NCBI RefSeq assembly: GCF_003352465.1
Contig: NZ_CP031153.1
Coordinates: 1,292,465 to 1,356,464 of the forward strand
DNA length: 64,000 nt
Source: Kordia sp. SMS9
GTDB lineage: Bacteria > Bacteroidota > Bacteroidia > Flavobacteriales > Flavobacteriaceae
Reading direction: 5' to 3'
Shown: positions 16,201 to 25,406 of the stretch, one piece after another
Numbering within the stretch: the first letter of the stretch is position 1
How the letters are laid out: the number at the start of each line of letters is the position of its first letter
Notes under the pieces: model-generated
Databases searched by the model: none
What the model saw: the letters and a program-made list of their open reading frames with translations, nothing else
Told to the model about the DNA's origin: nothing
Translations under genes and position numbers: made by a program

Positions 16201-17328
16201 ATGAAAAAAAACCTAATTGTATTTGGTACACGACCAGAAGCTATTAAAATGGCACCGCTGGTAAAAGAATTTTTAAAACACCAAGACACTTTTGAAACAA
16301 AAGTTTGTATCACGGCACAGCACAGAGAAATGCTGGATCAGGTACTGTCATTTTTTGAAATTACGCCAGATTATGATTTGGATTTGATGAAGCCGAATCA
16401 AAACTTATATGGTTTAACAGCAGATATCATTACGAACTTAAAACCTGTGTTGGAAGATTTTCAACCAGATTATGTATACGTTCACGGAGATACAACCACG
16501 ACAATGGCAACAAGTATTGCCGCTTTTTATTCAGGTGCAAAAGTATGTCATGTAGAAGCTGGGTTGCGTACCTTTAATAAAAGATCGCCGTTCCCAGAAG
16601 AAATCAACCGATGTGTTACGGGAAGCATTTGCGATTATCACTTTTCTCCAACAGAAACATCCAAACAAAACCTGCTGAACGAAAACGTAGCAGACGAAAA
16701 CATATTAATCACGGGGAATACCGTAATTGACGCGTTGCATTTTAGCGCAGCCAAAGTAAAATCGGACGGTTTTCAAGATCAAGAAATTGAAGACGTAAAA
16801 GAAGTATTGGACACTTCGAAACGCTTGATTTTAGTCACAGGTCACCGTAGAGAAAATCACGGACAAGGATTTATCAACATTTGCTCGGCGTTGAAGCAAA
16901 TTGCAACGGATCATCCAGATACACAAATTATTTATCCTGTACACTTAAACCCGAACGTACAAAAACCCGTATACGAATTGTTAGCGGATATTGATAATGT
17001 GAATTTAATCAAACCATTATCGTATCCTGCATTTGTATGGTTAATGGACAAATCGAGCTTAATTATTACCGACAGTGGCGGCGTACAAGAAGAAGCACCA
17101 AGTTTAGGAAAACCTGTATTGGTAATGCGTGATACTACTGAACGACCAGAAGCGGTAGACGCAGGAACGGTTTTATTGGTAGGAACGGACACCGACAAAA
17201 TTATTAGCGAAGCAAACAAATTACTAACAGACGAATCAGCTTATCACAAAATGAGTAAACTACACAATCCGTATGGAGATGGAACGGCTTGTGATAAGAT
17301 CGTAACATACATGTCAAAATTACACTAA
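16201..17328 (+). CDS. wecB: UDP-N-acetylglucosamine 2-epimerase (non-hydrolysing)
   Basis: This 375-residue enzyme converts UDP-GlcNAc to UDP-ManNAc. GTRPEAIKMAPLVKEF at 8-23, the HGDTTT motif, HVEAGLRTF, TGHRRENHG and DSGGVQEEAPSLGKP are all diagnostic. It is followed 6 bp later by wecC, which uses its product. Together they make UDP-ManNAcA. Confidence 0.93.
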   Translation: MKKNLIVFGTRPEAIKMAPLVKEFLKHQDTFETKVCITAQHREMLDQVLSFFEITPDYDLDLMKPNQNLYGLTADIITNLKPVLEDFQPDYVYVHGDTTTTMATSIAAFYSGAKVCHVEAGLRTFNKRSPFPEEINRCVTGSICDYHFSPTETSKQNLLNENVADENILITGNTVIDALHFSAAKVKSDGFQDQEIEDVKEVLDTSKRLILVTGHRRENHGQGFINICSALKQIATDHPDTQIIYPVHLNPNVQKPVYELLADIDNVNLIKPLSYPAFVWLMDKSSLIITDSGGVQEEAPSLGKPVLVMRDTTERPEAVDAGTVLLVGTDTDKIISEANKLLTDESAYHKMSKLHNPYGDGTACDKIVTYMSKLH

Positions 17329-17334
17329 AACATC

Positions 17335-18540
17335 ATGGGAAGTAACAAACCAAGCGTTGTCATGGTAGGTCTAGGATATATTGGACTTCCAACAGCAGCC
17401 TTAATTGCAAGTAAAGAAATTACAGTAACCGGCGTTGATATTCATCAACATGTGGTAGATACTATTAACAAAGGAGAAATTCACATTGTAGAGCCAGATT
17501 TAGATGGCTTGGTGCATCATGTGGTAAAACAAGGATATTTAACCGCAAGTACATCGCCAGTAGAAGCAGATGTATATTTAATTGCCGTACCAACACCTTT
17601 TAAGGGCGATTACGAACCAGATATTTCGTATGTAGAATCGGCAACGAGAGCGTTATTGCCAACCTTGAAAGAAGGCGCTTTGGTCATTGTAGAATCGACA
17701 AGTCCTGTAGGAACTACCGAAAAAATGCAAGCCGTTATTGAAGCGGAACGTCCTGAATTGATCGGAAAAATATACATGGCATACTGCCCAGAACGTGTGT
17801 TGCCAGGAAACGTAATTTACGAATTGGAGCATAACGATAGAGCTATTGGTGGAATCAATGCGGAATCGACGGAAAAAGCAGTGGAATTTTACAGACACTT
17901 TGTAAAAGGAGAATTGCACAGAACCAACTCTAAAACAGCAGAAATGTGTAAGTTGGTGGAAAACTCTTCGAGAGACGTACAAATTGCGTTTGCCAATGAA
18001 CTTTCCATGATTTGTGATGAAGCAGGCATCAATGTTTGGGAATTGATCAACTTAGCCAACAAACATCCGCGTGTAAACATCTTACAGCCAGGAACTGGTG
18101 TTGGTGGACACTGTATTGCAGTAGATCCATGGTTTATTGTGTCTGAATTTCCAGAAAAAGCAAAAATTATTCGTTCTGCAAGAGAAATCAACAACTACAA
18201 AACAGAATGGGCCATTGAAAAGGTAAAAAACACAGCTTTACAATTTAAAATTGACAATGGTAAAGATGCAAAAATCGCGTGTATGGGATTGGCATTTAAA
18301 CCAAATATTGACGATTTACGTGAATCGCCAGCATTATTAGTAGTTGATACCTTAGTAAATGATGGTTTCAATGTATTAGCGGTGGAGCCAAACATAAAAT
18401 CGCACACAAAATTTGAAATTCACGACGTAGATGATGCGCTTTCGGAAGCAGATATTGTTGTATATTTAGTAGCACACAGAGAATTTTCTAATTTAGAAAA
18501 AACAGCAAGTACACTCGATTTTTGTGGAGTGTTTAAATAA
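17335..18540 (+). CDS. wecC: UDP-N-acetyl-D-mannosamine dehydrogenase
   Basis: This 401-residue enzyme oxidises UDP-ManNAc to UDP-ManNAcA. GLGYIGLPTAALIA binds NAD, the ESTSPVGTTEKM segment is typical of WecC, and the catalytic Cys lies in GVGGHCIAVDPW. It pairs with wecB just upstream. A gap of 75 bp separates it from the MBOAT gene. Confidence 0.92.
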   Translation: MGSNKPSVVMVGLGYIGLPTAALIASKEITVTGVDIHQHVVDTINKGEIHIVEPDLDGLVHHVVKQGYLTASTSPVEADVYLIAVPTPFKGDYEPDISYVESATRALLPTLKEGALVIVESTSPVGTTEKMQAVIEAERPELIGKIYMAYCPERVLPGNVIYELEHNDRAIGGINAESTEKAVEFYRHFVKGELHRTNSKTAEMCKLVENSSRDVQIAFANELSMICDEAGINVWELINLANKHPRVNILQPGTGVGGHCIAVDPWFIVSEFPEKAKIIRSAREINNYKTEWAIEKVKNTALQFKIDNGKDAKIACMGLAFKPNIDDLRESPALLVVDTLVNDGFNVLAVEPNIKSHTKFEIHDVDDALSEADIVVYLVAHREFSNLEKTASTLDFCGVFK

Positions 18541-18615
18541 AATAGTACGTTTAGTGCGCAATTTTGTTTTAAGTTGATCTTAGCGTAGAATTGCGTGCTA
18601 AAAACTTTATAAAAA

Positions 18616-20079
18616 ATGTTTTTTAACTCGTTAGACTTTGCCATCTTTTTCCCCATAGTATTTATACTATATTGGGTGTTTTCACAAAATTTAAAACAGC
18701 GAAATGCTTTCATATTAATTGTAAGTTACATTTTTTATGGTTGGTGGAATTGGAAATTTTTATCACTCATCATCATTAGTTCGTTTGTTGATTATTTTGT
18801 GGGGAAGAAACTTGGAAAAGAAGAAAATCAGAAGAAGCGGAAAGGCTTATTAATACTGAGTTTATTCGTAAATTTAGGCTTTCTCATTTACTTCAAATAC
18901 TTCAATTTCTTTATAGAATCTTTTGTAGATGCATTTAGTTTATTCGGAAAAGAACTCGAAATATCTACGCTCGAAATCATTTTGCCAGTTGGAATTAGCT
19001 TCTACACATTCCAAACGTTAAGTTATACAGTTGATATTTACAAAAAGAAATTTCAACCTACCAATGACATGATTGCGTTTTTTGCATTCGTAGCATTCTT
19101 TCCACAATTAGTCGCAGGACCTATTGAAAGAGCCTCACACTTATTGCCACAGTTTTTTGAAAAGTATAAATTTAACTATCAGCAGGTAAAAAGTGGATTG
19201 TTGTTGATGTTGTGGGGACTTTTTAAGAAGATGGTTATTGCGGATAGAGTGGCACTTTTGGTCAACGAAACCTACAATAACGTCGGAAGTTATTACGGGA
19301 TGGAATTTGTAGTGGGAACCATCTTTTTTGCCTTCCAAATTTATTGTGATTTCTCAGGATATTCAGACATTGCCATTGGAGCTGCCAGAACCATGGGGTT
19401 TGATTTAATGAAAAACTTTGACAGTCCGTATTTCTCCAAATCAATTACTGAATTTTGGCGTAGATGGCATATTTCGTTATCTACATGGTTTCGAGATTAT
19501 GTGTATATTCCGTTAGGCGGAAGTAGAGATGGAAAATACAGAACGTACTTAAACTTGTTCCTCGTATTTTTAATAAGTGGTATTTGGCACGGAGCTGCGA
19601 TGACATTTGTTATTTGGGGAGCTGTTCACGGAATTATTATTGTGTTAGAAAAAGCAACAGGATCGTTTCGAAAAAATATATTTAAAACCATAAAACTGAC
19701 CAAAAAGAACATCGTTGGAAGGTTGTTTTTTATGACGGTTACCTTTATTATTGTGTGTTTTGCTTGGATATTTTTTAGAGCAAACTCATTAAAGGATGCA
19801 CTTGCCATTGTTGGAAAAGTATTTGCGTTTGATAAAGGAGAAAAAACAGTGATTTCTGAAATAGGAATGGACACGCCAAATTTTTATGCGGCACTTATTT
19901 TTATTGCACTTATGATTGTATTTGAAATCATTCACAAGCGTAAAAGCATGGTCGTAACCTTGGCAAAACAAAATATAGTAGTTCGATGGAGCTTTTATAT
20001 TATTGCAGCGCTTATATTGGTTACTTTCGGGATTTATGGATCTTATGACGAATCGCAATTTATATACTTTCAATTCTAA
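18616..20079 (+). CDS. MBOAT family O-acyltransferase, AlgI-like
   Basis: This is a 487-residue polytopic membrane protein with about ten TM helices. It transfers acyl (usually acetyl) groups across or within the inner membrane to a glycan. The MBOAT signatures are present: CDFSGYSDIAIG (244-255), FWRRWHISLSTWFRDY (280-295), and the catalytic histidine His325 in GIWHGAAM. The next gene encodes an SGNH-like partner, the usual arrangement for polysaccharide O-acetylation (AlgI with AlgJ/AlgX, DltB with DltD). It probably decorates the polysaccharide made here. Confidence 0.9.
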   Translation: MFFNSLDFAIFFPIVFILYWVFSQNLKQRNAFILIVSYIFYGWWNWKFLSLIIISSFVDYFVGKKLGKEENQKKRKGLLILSLFVNLGFLIYFKYFNFFIESFVDAFSLFGKELEISTLEIILPVGISFYTFQTLSYTVDIYKKKFQPTNDMIAFFAFVAFFPQLVAGPIERASHLLPQFFEKYKFNYQQVKSGLLLMLWGLFKKMVIADRVALLVNETYNNVGSYYGMEFVVGTIFFAFQIYCDFSGYSDIAIGAARTMGFDLMKNFDSPYFSKSITEFWRRWHISLSTWFRDYVYIPLGGSRDGKYRTYLNLFLVFLISGIWHGAAMTFVIWGAVHGIIIVLEKATGSFRKNIFKTIKLTKKNIVGRLFFMTVTFIIVCFAWIFFRANSLKDALAIVGKVFAFDKGEKTVISEIGMDTPNFYAALIFIALMIVFEIIHKRKSMVVTLAKQNIVVRWSFYIIAALILVTFGIYGSYDESQFIYFQF

Positions 20080-20085
20080 TTCGAT

Positions 20086-21513
20086 ATGAGAAAGTTACTT
20101 TTAAAAATGGTATTGCTCACAGGAATCGTGCTTGTATGCGTAAGCTACATGTCGTACTATGTGACTGAAAAAAGAGAAGGTGTAGATCGTTGGACAGAGT
20201 TTTACAATCAGGAAGAAAATACGGTAGACATTCTTTTTACAGGAAGTTCGCTGAGTATTTTTTCGTTTATTCCACAAGTATTTAATGCTAAACTGAATGC
20301 AAAAACATACAACTTAGCAATACCTGTACTGAACATCAAACAGATTTACTACAATTTACCAGAAATTGTAAAACACCAAAAATTAAAAGTGTTAGTTGTA
20401 GAAGCTAGATCAATTGATATTGTTGATGCTGGAGAAGACAACAGACTAGGATATAAATTTGAAAACTTAGATGGTCAAAATCTAAATTTAAACAAAGTAA
20501 AATCGGTCCTTGGCCAATTTTCAGAAAAATCGAATATTGTCAATAGCTTTTTTCCGTATTTCAGAAATCACCACGAATGGGCAAATCTTGAACTATTAGA
20601 AGAAAATTTAAACTATGAATACAAGCCTAGCGAATACGATGGTTATAAAATTGGAATCTACAGAAGAGTAAAAGACAATACGATAAAAAAGAGACTAAAA
20701 GAAGTCCCGAAAGATTTTAAATTCCCGGAAGAAAATATAGAATACTTGGGGAAAGTAGTTGACTTTTGTAACGAAAACGATATCAAACTTCATATTGTAA
20801 GAGCTCCTGTATTAAACTATAGTACCTACAAGGGTTTTTATTTAGATGAGGTATCTCCGATCACAAAAAAACTATGTGACAGCTTGCAAATCAGTTACAC
20901 CGATTTATATCCAACAGGTGATGTAGAAAAATTAAATATTACCAAAGTGGATTATTATGACATGGTGCATTTTAATCATTTAGGAGCTTTAAAGTTTTCT
21001 GAAAAAATTGCTGATGTATTTGCTAATCAATATAATTTTGAGCCCAAAGAAGATGATGCATTCATGCAGAATGATGCAGAATATTACCTTTACAACAACA
21101 AATTAGACGAAGCAAAAACGGTATTTAAAGGAGATTTTCAGCTTTCAGAAGACATTCTCATCAAAGAAGTACGCATACAACGAACCAAAAATAACGAACA
21201 TATCTTTTTTATTTTATTAGACAAAGAAACAGATATTACAGAAATGACCTCGCACCGATTGGGAATTTACTATTACCCTGTAAAAGAGCAAATGCCGTTA
21301 TTAAAACTACCTAAAGAGGCAAAGGTAAGCTGGAAAAGAATTGTAACCGATCACGCAATTCCTACCAATTACAAAGACTATAAAGTGGTACATGCCGCGT
21401 ATGAAACTATAGATCCTACGAATTTTAGAAAAATAGAAATCAAATTTTTTAAAGTTAGGGAAGGTTGGATTAAAAAAATCTTAACAATAGAAGATGTCGA
21501 TTTAACTGAGTAA
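20086..21513 (+). CDS. SGNH/GDSL-like periplasmic protein, probable O-acetylation partner
   Basis: This is a 475-residue protein with one N-terminal signal anchor (residues 6-25). The block ILFTGSSLSIFSF (nucleophile Ser at about 54-55) and a later DMVHFNHLGALKFS (Asp-x-x-His block, near 300) match the SGNH hydrolase layout. The last 150 residues form a separate beta-rich domain. Position 6 bp after the MBOAT gene suggests it completes acyl transfer to the glycan in the periplasm. The family is recognised by motif only. Confidence 0.7.
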   Translation: MRKLLLKMVLLTGIVLVCVSYMSYYVTEKREGVDRWTEFYNQEENTVDILFTGSSLSIFSFIPQVFNAKLNAKTYNLAIPVLNIKQIYYNLPEIVKHQKLKVLVVEARSIDIVDAGEDNRLGYKFENLDGQNLNLNKVKSVLGQFSEKSNIVNSFFPYFRNHHEWANLELLEENLNYEYKPSEYDGYKIGIYRRVKDNTIKKRLKEVPKDFKFPEENIEYLGKVVDFCNENDIKLHIVRAPVLNYSTYKGFYLDEVSPITKKLCDSLQISYTDLYPTGDVEKLNITKVDYYDMVHFNHLGALKFSEKIADVFANQYNFEPKEDDAFMQNDAEYYLYNNKLDEAKTVFKGDFQLSEDILIKEVRIQRTKNNEHIFFILLDKETDITEMTSHRLGIYYYPVKEQMPLLKLPKEAKVSWKRIVTDHAIPTNYKDYKVVHAAYETIDPTNFRKIEIKFFKVREGWIKKILTIEDVDLTE

Positions 21514-21572
21514 GAGAAACAAAGAAGCCAATCATATTAAACAAAGAAATTTCTATAAACAAATAATCATTG

Positions 21573-21580
21573 TATATTTG
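21573..21580 (+). promoter_or_regulatory. Bacteroidota -7 box for the lipoprotein gene
   Basis: TATATTTG matches TAnnTTTG and lies 37 bp before the ATG at 21618. With the terminator at 22177, it makes 21618-22178 a single-gene unit. Confidence 0.55.
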
Positions 21581-21617
21581 AGGTTTCAAATTAAAAAAAC
21601 GAAACAAAATACATATT

Positions 21618-22178
21618 ATGAAAAAACTCATCTTACTTTTTGCTTTAGTAGCTTTTATCGCATGTGGAGAAGATAAAAAAGGAGAAAAAAAAGATCCTGA
21701 AGCAGGCAAAACGGTTGTGAAAGAAGAAGAAAAAGAAGTAACACCTGCGTATCCTGCTATTCAGAAATTTAGTCAAGAGCCAATGTATATTCATACTGCA
21801 TTACATGCTTTTGATGATGAAATTAGTGTTGAAGAAGTAGGCGTTGTACCAGCAGCTGAAAAAGATGCGTACCATTTTGTATTCTACTTTAGTGATGACA
21901 CAAACTTTGAAAAATTAGAAAACTATTATTTAGCCTTAATGCTATATCCAGAAGATGTAAGCACTATTGAGTCTGAAAAAGATAGAAAAAGAGGCTTAAC
22001 CGCTAAAAGTATTAAATGTGAATTGGTACAAGATGGAAAATCGGTAGCAGTTGTCATTCCAGACTTTAGAATTCTTGGAAAGAAGATGAAAAGTGGAAAA
22101 GCATATTTATACAAACCAGGCGGAGGAATTTTAAATCCAGGAAGACCAAAACTAATTGTTGAAGAGTTTTCTTTATAA
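21618..22178 (+). CDS. Putative lipoprotein, unknown function
   Basis: This is a 186-residue lipoprotein (MKKLILLFALVAFIAC, lipidated Cys16). A Lys/Glu-rich linker of about 30 residues is followed by a folded domain with no family I can name. It has its own promoter box and terminator, so it is probably expressed independently of the flanking polysaccharide genes. It could be a stress or envelope lipoprotein rather than a biosynthesis gene. Confidence 0.7.
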   Translation: MKKLILLFALVAFIACGEDKKGEKKDPEAGKTVVKEEEKEVTPAYPAIQKFSQEPMYIHTALHAFDDEISVEEVGVVPAAEKDAYHFVFYFSDDTNFEKLENYYLALMLYPEDVSTIESEKDRKRGLTAKSIKCELVQDGKSVAVVIPDFRILGKKMKSGKAYLYKPGGGILNPGRPKLIVEEFSL

Positions 22179-22213
22179 AAAATACGGTTCTATCTTGATG
22201 AACCCTATTTTTT
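22177..22213 (+). terminator. Intrinsic terminator after the lipoprotein gene
   Basis: The stem pairs AAAAAATA+GGTTC (22177-22190) with GAACC+TATTTTTT (22200-22213), with one C-C mismatch and a 9-nt loop, ending in a T-run. It overlaps the last base pairs of the stop region of the lipoprotein gene. Confidence 0.75.
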
Positions 22214-22244
22214 AGCTGTTAACAATTATATCCAAAATCAACGA

Positions 22245-23432
22245 ATGAAAAGTAAGATTGCAAAAATTATATCTTCAAAGAGTATATTAATTTTTGCAAT
22301 CTTACTTTTTGCTTCCAACTTTGTTTCAAAATTGTGCAAAGAAGTATTCTCCATGAATGCTTCCTTTTACCCAAGCACCATTTTAAAAATACTAGCGGTA
22401 TTTGTACTAGGAATCTATTTTGTGATGTTTCTACGGAAAGACACATTGGCAAAATACGTGTATATTCTCGTTGGAGTTTTCCTAGTAGATGTACTGATCA
22501 AAGTGTTCCATCAAGAGGCGTTCTCCGTAATTATGAGCAAAGGCTATTTTTTCTCAAAATTAATTTTCTTCTTTTTATTGGCCATCGCGATCAAAGATGT
22601 AAAAAAGGAGCATTTAGAAAAAACCATCAACGCATTATTCTTAATCGCTAAAATCAATCTCATCTTTATCGTGATTGGTTTTTTGTTCAAGATTGACATC
22701 TTTAAATCGTATCCGTATACAGACCGATTCGGATTTAATGGAATCATTTCAGAACCTGGAATTAGCAGTTATTTTTACATGCTGCTCGCCATTATAGCGT
22801 ACATGAAATACATTTACAAAAAAGGAAGTCTTATCAACCTGCTACTGATCTGTATTGGTGTTTTTTTCCTTGGAACAAAATCAGGATTGCTATTTCTGGC
22901 CATTTTGGTATTTATCCATATACTGATACTTCTCAAAAAGAATATATACCGACTTTCGTTTGTGGCAGTATTGGTGACTTCGTTTTTAATTTTAAAGGAT
23001 ACAATCATTACGTTAGCCATCAACTCGTTCAGTTTTGGACCGTATATCTACGAAAAACACGGATTGCTCACGTTTATCACTTCCAAAAGAGATTTACTCT
23101 TTATAGATGCCATGACGTACATTAAAGAAGAGTGGAATGTACTCAACTATGTTATTGGCGGAATTGATCTAAAAATGCACCGAGTAGAGTTTGAATTTGT
23201 CGATATTTTTCTATTTCTAGGAATTACAGGACTTTTGGTATACATTTTCATCCTTAAAAAAGTATTCTTCCAAAAAAAACAAGATTGGCTGTATAGTGTT
23301 TTATTTCTCACCATCATATTAATTAGCAGTTTAGGCGGAAACTTATTTTTCTCTATTACCAATGCGTTCTGTTTTGCGGTTGTTTTTATGTATTTAAGAG
23401 ACATCAATACTGCCGAAGAAAAACAGTTGTAA
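22245..23432 (+). CDS. O-antigen polymerase/ligase-like membrane protein
   Basis: This is a 395-residue protein with about ten to twelve TM helices. The segment FNGIISEPGISSYFYML followed by GTKSGLLFLAI resembles the sequence around the active loops of Wzy polymerases, and the later FEFVDIFLFLGITGLLVYI matches the typical (E)xDxxLxxxGxxG segment near the C-terminus. It is therefore a Wzy/WaaL-like candidate. Two further candidates lie at 23592 and 28237, so which one polymerises is unclear. Confidence 0.7.
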   Translation: MKSKIAKIISSKSILIFAILLFASNFVSKLCKEVFSMNASFYPSTILKILAVFVLGIYFVMFLRKDTLAKYVYILVGVFLVDVLIKVFHQEAFSVIMSKGYFFSKLIFFFLLAIAIKDVKKEHLEKTINALFLIAKINLIFIVIGFLFKIDIFKSYPYTDRFGFNGIISEPGISSYFYMLLAIIAYMKYIYKKGSLINLLLICIGVFFLGTKSGLLFLAILVFIHILILLKKNIYRLSFVAVLVTSFLILKDTIITLAINSFSFGPYIYEKHGLLTFITSKRDLLFIDAMTYIKEEWNVLNYVIGGIDLKMHRVEFEFVDIFLFLGITGLLVYIFILKKVFFQKKQDWLYSVLFLTIILISSLGGNLFFSITNAFCFAVVFMYLRDINTAEEKQL

Positions 23433-23541
23433 ATGCGCTCTTAGCTTGGTTTTTAAGCCAATCCATTCCAGTGAATGTACTGTCATTAGTAATAAAATAG
23501 CAATAGACGGCAGGATTTCATTTACTTCTTAGTTAATTGTG

Positions 23542-23549
23542 TATTTTTG
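23542..23549 (+). promoter_or_regulatory. Bacteroidota -7 box before the O-antigen ligase-like gene
   Basis: TATTTTTG matches TAnnTTTG, 42 bp before the ATG at 23592, inside a 159-bp gap. It suggests an internal start of transcription for the 23592-38622 block. Confidence 0.5.
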
Positions 23550-23591
23550 CGCTTGTTGAACACACAAAACCTTGTCTGAAAACGGTAATTT

Positions 23592-24842
23592 ATGAATGTA
23601 GCGATTACAAATTTCTTAAAAGAAAAATCGGTAAACACATACCTCATACACATTGCATGTGCGTTTGTATTCTTTATAAATATTAGTGAAAAAATATCAA
23701 CACTATTACTCATCTTATTCTTTGCCACAAGCATACTGAACATTAAAAACTTTTCACGTGCACAATTTAAAAAAGTAAGTATCATCTTTCTACTATTCAT
23801 TGTGTATGTAGGCATCAATCTTATTGTAGAAGAAAACTTCTTGTTTAAAACGGTTGAAAAAAAACTATCACTTTTCATTCTGCCCATTGCGTTTTCCATC
23901 ATGTATGTGGATAAAAAAGCAATATACCAAGTATGTTTATTTTTTGTGTATGGAGTGGCTTTTGGTTGTCTATTAAATTTGATAGAACCATTCATCAACG
24001 ATTTTGATTGGGCAACCATGCAGTTTGTGGAGGTAAAGCAAAAAGTTGTTTTTAAAAACCATAATTGGCTCAATCATTTTTACTCATTACACTTTCCAAA
24101 TTTTCTAGACAGATCGTATTATTCTATATACTTGAATTTTGCGATTGCTGTGGTTTGGTATTTGTTAAATTGGAAAATGCGACACAAAATAGCCATTATC
24201 CTATTCTTTTTACTACACATATTTTTGTCTAACAGCCTCATTGGACTTTTAGGTTTAGGTGTATTATTTGTGGTATTTACCTTTAGTATTCGCAAACCAT
24301 ACTTAATACTGTTAATTCCTGTACTTGTCACCATTGTAGTATTGTTGTCTCCGCGACTTCTTAAATACAGTTCAGAATTTTGGTTGTATTTGACAGAACC
24401 CGATAAAATACCCAAAGACTTCTTAGGAAACCGATGGCGTATGTGGACCTGTTCTATAGACCTTATTCAAGAAGCGCCTTGGTTTGGGTATGGAAAAGAA
24501 GGTTTTGATATGGCATTCAACGATATACTGCATGAAAAAGTTGGTTGGAGTCGTTACTTACTCAGTCAAGTAGGATTCAATTCGCACAACCAATACATGC
24601 AAATTTGGGGCGAAATAGGAATTTTTGGAGTTCTCATTTACATCGCAGCATTTATTAGTTTTATCATTCAAGCGGTAAAAAAGAACACGAATGCAAAATT
24701 TCTAAAACTAACTTTCATACTACTCATTGTCCTTTTTTCTTTTTCTGAAACCGTGATTAATAGATACATAGGAATTTCCTTTTTCATATTTTTTTACTGT
24801 TTTTTACAAGTGAATTCGAGCTTGGATAGAGAAAATTGTTAA
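23592..24842 (+). CDS. O-antigen ligase family protein (WaaL/Wzy-like)
   Basis: This 416-residue polytopic protein fits the Wzy_C/O-antigen ligase family. About ten TM helices flank a periplasmic loop with LGNRWRMWTCSIDLIQEAPWF, GYGKEGFDMAF and then HNQYMQIWGEIGIFGVLIYI, the classic HNxYxxxxxexGxxG segment of ligases and polymerases. It would transfer glycan to lipid A or protein, or polymerise repeat units. The next gene follows 18 bp later. Confidence 0.82.
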   Translation: MNVAITNFLKEKSVNTYLIHIACAFVFFINISEKISTLLLILFFATSILNIKNFSRAQFKKVSIIFLLFIVYVGINLIVEENFLFKTVEKKLSLFILPIAFSIMYVDKKAIYQVCLFFVYGVAFGCLLNLIEPFINDFDWATMQFVEVKQKVVFKNHNWLNHFYSLHFPNFLDRSYYSIYLNFAIAVVWYLLNWKMRHKIAIILFFLLHIFLSNSLIGLLGLGVLFVVFTFSIRKPYLILLIPVLVTIVVLLSPRLLKYSSEFWLYLTEPDKIPKDFLGNRWRMWTCSIDLIQEAPWFGYGKEGFDMAFNDILHEKVGWSRYLLSQVGFNSHNQYMQIWGEIGIFGVLIYIAAFISFIIQAVKKNTNAKFLKLTFILLIVLFSFSETVINRYIGISFFIFFYCFLQVNSSLDRENC

Positions 24843-24860
24843 TTTTGTCAAAAATTTAAA

Positions 24861-25406
24861 ATGTTGAAGCATAGCATTATTTTAAAAATAGGAATCCTAT
24901 TAATAAAAAACATAGCGATTTTTCAAGTTCCCGTATTGCGGGACATTCGATGGTTTTTTTACAGGAAATACTACGGAGCTCCTAAATTATATGTAGATAG
25001 TGGTGTAGACATTTCTTCAGCACATACCAATGCAAATGCTTCTTTTGAAGGAACAGGAAAAATAAACCTCGGAAAAGGTGTGTACATAGACTATTCTGGA
25101 GGTGTAAAAATTGGACATGCAGTCGCCGTATCTGCAGGCGCAAAAATATTTACACACAATCACGATATCAACGGAAAATTTAAAGATTGGCAAAAAAATG
25201 GCATCACCTATTCTAGCGTAGTTATTGAAGATTATGCCTGGATTGGTGCCGATGCGTTAATCATGCCGTCCGTAAAGCGTATCGGAGAAGGAAGTATCAT
25301 TGGCTCAGGAGCGGTTGTTACCAAAGACACAGAACCGTATGGAATTTATGTTGGAAACCCAGCAAAGAAAATTGCACAAAGAAAGGTAGGCGAATTCAAT
25401 GAATAG
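24861..25406 (+). CDS. Hexapeptide-repeat (LbH) acyltransferase
   Basis: This 181-residue left-handed beta-helix acyltransferase of the WcaF/maltose-acetyltransferase type probably O-acetylates a sugar from acetyl-CoA. The catalytic-site block FTHNHDINGK, the coils VIEDYAWIGADALIMPSV and GSIIGSGAVVTKD, and the C-terminal YVGNPAKKI are all typical. It overlaps the flippase gene by 8 bp and so belongs to the same unit. Confidence 0.82.
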   Translation: MLKHSIILKIGILLIKNIAIFQVPVLRDIRWFFYRKYYGAPKLYVDSGVDISSAHTNANASFEGTGKINLGKGVYIDYSGGVKIGHAVAVSAGAKIFTHNHDINGKFKDWQKNGITYSSVVIEDYAWIGADALIMPSVKRIGEGSIIGSGAVVTKDTEPYGIYVGNPAKKIAQRKVGEFNE

